Shown here: positions 5,976 to 8,162 of the stretch, piece by piece
Position numbering within the stretch: position 1 is the stretch's first letter
How the letters are laid out: each line of letters starts with the position of its first letter
Origin: Chloroflexota bacterium
Lineage (GTDB): Bacteria > Chloroflexota > Anaerolineae > Aggregatilineales > Aggregatilineaceae
Reading direction: 5' to 3'
Length of the DNA stretch: 8,162 nt
Assembly: GCA_016234525.1 (NCBI GenBank)
Contig: JACRBK010000609.1
Coordinates: 1-8,162, forward strand
Notes under the pieces: model-generated
Database searches by the model: none
Told to the model about the DNA's origin: nothing
The model's input: only the letters and a program-made list of their open reading frames with translations
Made by a program: the position numbers and the translations under genes

Positions 5976-6749
5976 ATGTCCATCATCAGCAGCCCGCAAA
6001 ATGAGCGGGTAAAACTGGTCCGGCTGCTGCTGCGCCAGAGCAAAACGCGCCGCCAAACGCAGCGTTTGGTGCTGGAAGGCGTGCGCCTGGTGCGCGATGC
6101 GGTTCTGGCGGGCGTGAAACCCGATTTTGTGTGTTATACCCCTGGCGATACTCCCGCCGCCGATCTGATTCCCCAACTCAGCGAAGCCGGGATCACCTGT
6201 TTGGCAGTGGCGGGTGAATTGATGCGCGACATGACCGACACCGAAACCCCGCAGGGCGTGGTAGGTGTATTCCCCTGGCCCGATCTGCCGGTCCCTGCTC
6301 AGCCCGATCTGATCGTGGTAGCGGATGGCTGGCGCGATCCCGGCAATTTGGGCACGCTGCTGCGCACCGCCGCCGCCGCCGGGGTGAGCGGTGTGGTGCT
6401 GACTCCGGGGACCGTCGATCCGACGAATCCTAAGACTTTGCGGGCGGGGATGGGCGCTCATTTCCGCGTGCCGGTGTTGTCGCTGTCGTGGTCGGAGATA
6501 CACGAGCGTTTCGCGCGGATGCCGCTGTACCTGGCAGACGCAGCGGGGGAGATCGCGTATGATGCGGTGAATTGGCGTCAGCCGTCGATCGTGGTGATCG
6601 GTGGTGAGGCGCACGGCCCGCAAGATGCGGCGCGTGATCTGCCGCATACCCTGGTGCGAATTCCGATGGTGTCCGGTGCAGAGTCGCTGAATGCGGCGGT
6701 TGCCGCCAGCCTGCTGATCTACGAGGCGCGGCGGCATACGTGGGGGTGA
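5976..6749 (+). CDS. SpoU/TrmH-family RNA 2'-O-methyltransferase
   Basis: This is a 257-residue SPOUT-class methyltransferase that would transfer a methyl group from S-adenosylmethionine to a ribose 2'-OH in rRNA or tRNA. An N-terminal substrate-binding domain (about 1-97: SSPQNERVKLVRLL, LVLEGVRLVRDA) precedes the knotted SpoU domain. Motif 1 is DPGNLGTLLRTA (121-132; Asn124, Arg130), with KTLRAGMGAHFRVPV (153-167) after it. Motif 2 is VIGGEAHG (207-214; Glu211), and motif 3 is IPMVSGAESLNAAVAAS (229-245; Ser237, Asn239). All catalytic and knot residues are present. The N-terminus aligns with the family start, so the ATG at 5976 is trusted although no Shine-Dalgarno is visible. Such a gene next to rplT is common (ysgA-like in Firmicutes). 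Family members include RlmB and TrmH. The substrate cannot be told from sequence, so no symbol is given. Confidence 0.92.
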   Translation: MSIISSPQNERVKLVRLLLRQSKTRRQTQRLVLEGVRLVRDAVLAGVKPDFVCYTPGDTPAADLIPQLSEAGITCLAVAGELMRDMTDTETPQGVVGVFPWPDLPVPAQPDLIVVADGWRDPGNLGTLLRTAAAAGVSGVVLTPGTVDPTNPKTLRAGMGAHFRVPVLSLSWSEIHERFARMPLYLADAAGEIAYDAVNWRQPSIVVIGGEAHGPQDAARDLPHTLVRIPMVSGAESLNAAVAASLLIYEARRHTWG

Positions 6750-6960
6750 TCGACTTCCGTCGGTCGGGACGTGGTAGTAATGGCAGTCCCATTACCCCTG
6801 TCACCCGCGCCGCAGGCTCAAGCCGTGCGGCTAAGGATCAAAAGCCTGGACGCGCACTAAAGGCGCTGAAAACCAATACCTTGACAGCCCCTTCCGTGGG
6901 CTTACCCGCTTTTTTCTTAGCCGGGCCGCTTGAGCGCCCGGCGCAGGCGGCTTAACCTGC
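6749..6960. other. Hairpin-rich convergent intergenic region
   Basis: This region lies between the convergent methyltransferase and 391-aa genes. It contains six consecutive foldable hairpins: 6749-6764 (loop TTCC), 6777-6795 (7 bp), 6809-6831 (9 bp with one bulge, loop TCAA), 6852-6866 (4 bp), 6886-6902 (5 bp) and 6920-6942 (9 bp with one bulge, loop TTGA). A seventh, 6943-6960, adjoins the - strand stop. A T-run (6910-6915) follows the fifth hairpin by 7 nt. No canonical terminator is seen on either strand, although terminators are expected here. A structured RNA, weak bidirectional termination or a decayed repeat are all possible. Confidence 0.45.
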
Positions 6961-6963
6961 TCC

Positions 6964-8139
6964 CTATTGCGCATTATCAGCCGGCTTATCTTCCTCCGGC
7001 GCGGCGGGATCAGACTCCTGTTTTTGTTCCCCTTCTGTTTGTTCTTCCAACTCTTGGGCTAACTGGTGCTCGACCAGGCGGCGGCGCAGGTCCAGCGGCG
7101 GAATGATCAGGGTATCGCTGGCGGTCTGCGGCGCGACGTATTCGATTCCGGCGGACTCATACGGCTCGGCAGACACATCGGGCGCGGCGGGTGACGGTTC
7201 GTGATCGGCGGTCAGGGTCGATTTTTCCCCTTCTTGCAATTGAGCGGCAGCAGGTATCTGCGTTTCCATCAGCATCGCCAGCAGCGACTCGCGCAGGCCC
7301 AGCGGTGGAACAATCAACGTTTCGGGCGCGTTTTCGGCTTCGGTGAGTACGGGCGGCGCGGGGGTCGGAGCAGAATCGGCAGCGGCAGGCTGTTCCTGTG
7401 CCGGGTCGAGCGTGGGGATCGCTTGCAGAGGATCACCACACGGCAAAAACTCAGCAGGGCGAGCAGGCGCGGCGGAAAACTGCACCGCTAATGCCTGTTC
7501 GCCGGTATGCGTATTGGTCTGCACCCGCAGGCACACCCTGTTGATCGCACATAGGTCTTGGACGACTTGAAGCTGCATCATCATCGCGCGCTCTACCGGG
7601 TCTTGCAGATCCAGCCGGGTGATTAACGCCGGAAGGCCTGTATAGGCTCCCGACGAAGGCGGATCGAACACGGCGCGCACCCATACCCCGGCGGTTTCCC
7701 CTTTGGCATCCTCCACCAGCAGCATTTTAAGCGTCCCGGCTTTGGCGGCGATCTCTGCGATCAGAATCAGCGTCTCATAAAATGTTTCGGCGTGGACGAA
7801 GATGGTGTGTTTGTGTTCGGCCTTAAACGCCGTTTGGGTGTTGAGATGATCCACCAGCCAGCCGGGCAGCGTGCCGGGCGTGATCATGCGCCGCTGATCC
7901 TCCTGGATCGCCTGACCGCTCTGGACGTGGATCAGGGCTGACCACGCTTTGATCAGGTTGAGCGCCAGTTCCAGGCTGTACCCGGCGCGACGGTGTTGTT
8001 CCAGGTTGTCTACAGCGGGGACATGCTGTGCAATCGCCAGGCAGCCCAACGCATGAGTGAGCGGAGTCACCAGCCTGCCATACAGGTGGCTGCGCACAAA
8101 ATTCAGGCTGTTCCAGTCCAGGTCTGGGTAGGTGGTCAT
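6964..8139 (-). CDS. Unknown protein, degenerate histidine-kinase-like, disordered tail
   Basis: This 391-residue protein has no confident family assignment. It begins at ATG with a strong Shine-Dalgarno AGGAGG (8144-8149 on the complement) 4 nt upstream. Residues 11-75 form two predicted helices (SLNFVRSHLYGRLVTPLTHALGCLA and SLELALNLIKAWSALI) resembling a DHp hairpin but with no H-box. Residues 86-222 follow the order of a HATPase_c domain: a stretch resembling the N-box region (FYETLILIAEIAAKAGTLKMLLVE), a strand pair (GVWVRAVFDPP), then MMMQLQVVQDLCAINRVCLRV resembling the final helix and strand. The catalytic Asn, DxG and GxGxG are all absent. This homology is inference from pattern only. 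Residues 223-391 are Pro/Ala/Glu-rich and probably disordered, with ETLIVPPLGLR (273-283) and DTLIIPPLDLR (342-352) as a duplicated motif. There is no signal peptide and no membrane segment, so it is likely cytoplasmic. Confidence 0.8.
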   Translation of the reverse strand: MTTYPDLDWNSLNFVRSHLYGRLVTPLTHALGCLAIAQHVPAVDNLEQHRRAGYSLELALNLIKAWSALIHVQSGQAIQEDQRRMITPGTLPGWLVDHLNTQTAFKAEHKHTIFVHAETFYETLILIAEIAAKAGTLKMLLVEDAKGETAGVWVRAVFDPPSSGAYTGLPALITRLDLQDPVERAMMMQLQVVQDLCAINRVCLRVQTNTHTGEQALAVQFSAAPARPAEFLPCGDPLQAIPTLDPAQEQPAAADSAPTPAPPVLTEAENAPETLIVPPLGLRESLLAMLMETQIPAAAQLQEGEKSTLTADHEPSPAAPDVSAEPYESAGIEYVAPQTASDTLIIPPLDLRRRLVEHQLAQELEEQTEGEQKQESDPAAPEEDKPADNAQ

Positions 8140-8162
8140 TTTTCCTCCTGCTGTTGCGTATC
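8136..8162 (-). CDS. Possible C-terminus of an upstream - strand gene
   Basis: Reading the complement from the right edge gives DTQQQEEK and then TGA (8136-8138), which overlaps the ATG of the 391-aa gene as ATGA. This 4-nt overlap is typical of translationally coupled operon genes, and the charged tail is plausible as a C-terminus. Only eight codons are visible, so chance cannot be excluded and no function is suggested. Confidence 0.35.
   Translation of the reverse strand, partial: DTQQQEEK

Noticed and set aside
5901..6737. Long - strand frame opposite the methyltransferase
   Set aside because: It is the antisense shadow of a gene with intact SpoU motifs. Its His/Arg/Pro-rich composition is typical of reverse-strand readings of GC-rich genes.
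6881..6886. Perfect TTGACA, as a -35 element
   Set aside because: No -10-like hexamer lies 16-18 nt downstream (the sequence there is ACCCGC), so no promoter is called.
6886..6915. Hairpin plus TTTTTT as a terminator for the methyltransferase
   Set aside because: The stem is only 5 bp, and 7 nt separate it from the T-run, outside normal intrinsic-terminator geometry. It is kept only as part of the structured region.
6740..6955. A 71-codon + strand frame starting at GTG inside the end of the methyltransferase gene
   Set aside because: No ribosome binding site, low-complexity composition and no recognisable motif. It reads straight through the hairpin-rich intergenic region, which explains the openness poorly as a protein.
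1..8162. CRISPR array, tRNA, rRNA, insertion sequence, phage or defence genes
   Set aside because: I found no regularly spaced direct repeats, no tRNA-like cloverleaf, and no transposase, integrase or nuclease motif on either strand.

Overview
The window looks like a core-genome stretch from a moderately GC-rich bacterium. My best guess is a member of the Chloroflexota (Anaerolineae-like). This is inferred from the style of the very large PAS/GAF sensor kinase, the sequence flavour of L35, and two fold-back repeats of a kind I recall as common in Chloroflexota and cyanobacterial genomes. No rRNA or other phylogenetic marker confirms it.

Layout. (1) Positions 1-89 are the last codons of an unidentified + strand gene. 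(2) Positions 90-420 are non-coding, with two fold-back repeats (175-225 and 252-278) and a likely promoter. (3) Positions 421-4362 encode a membrane-bound sensor histidine kinase: six membrane segments, three PAS, two GAF, a fourth PAS-like domain with a Cys/His-containing insertion, then HisKA and HATPase_c. No response regulator lies beside it. (4) Positions 4415-5950 hold the translation cluster infC-rpmI-rplT (IF3, L35, L20). infC has its own extended -10 promoter and very probably starts at a rare ATC codon. A terminator-like hairpin and a second -10 follow infC. A roughly 160-nt leader precedes rpmI and ends in an intrinsic-terminator hairpin abutting the rpmI Shine-Dalgarno, which suggests transcription attenuation (an L20-type autoregulatory leader would be the precedent). 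A strong terminator closes the cluster. (5) Positions 5976-6749 encode a SpoU/TrmH-family RNA 2'-O-methyltransferase, a frequent companion of rplT, apparently with almost no leader and no Shine-Dalgarno. (6) Positions 6750-6963 are a convergent intergenic region unusually rich in hairpins, with a possible 20-bp long-range helix. (7) Positions 6964-8139 (- strand) encode a 391-aa protein. Its N-terminal half reads like a histidine-kinase core that has lost its catalytic boxes; its C-terminal half is an acidic, Pro/Ala-rich, probably disordered tail with a duplicated TLI-PPL motif. Its start overlaps what may be the stop of another - strand gene entering from the right edge.

How they relate. 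Genes 4-5 form a translation/ribosome-maturation neighbourhood: initiation factor, two large-subunit proteins and an RNA methyltransferase. The kinase and the degenerate-kinase-like protein flank it and are signalling proteins with no visible partner. The most interesting non-obvious elements are the rpmI leader/attenuator, the ATC start of infC, the structured convergent intergenic region and the putative pseudokinase.
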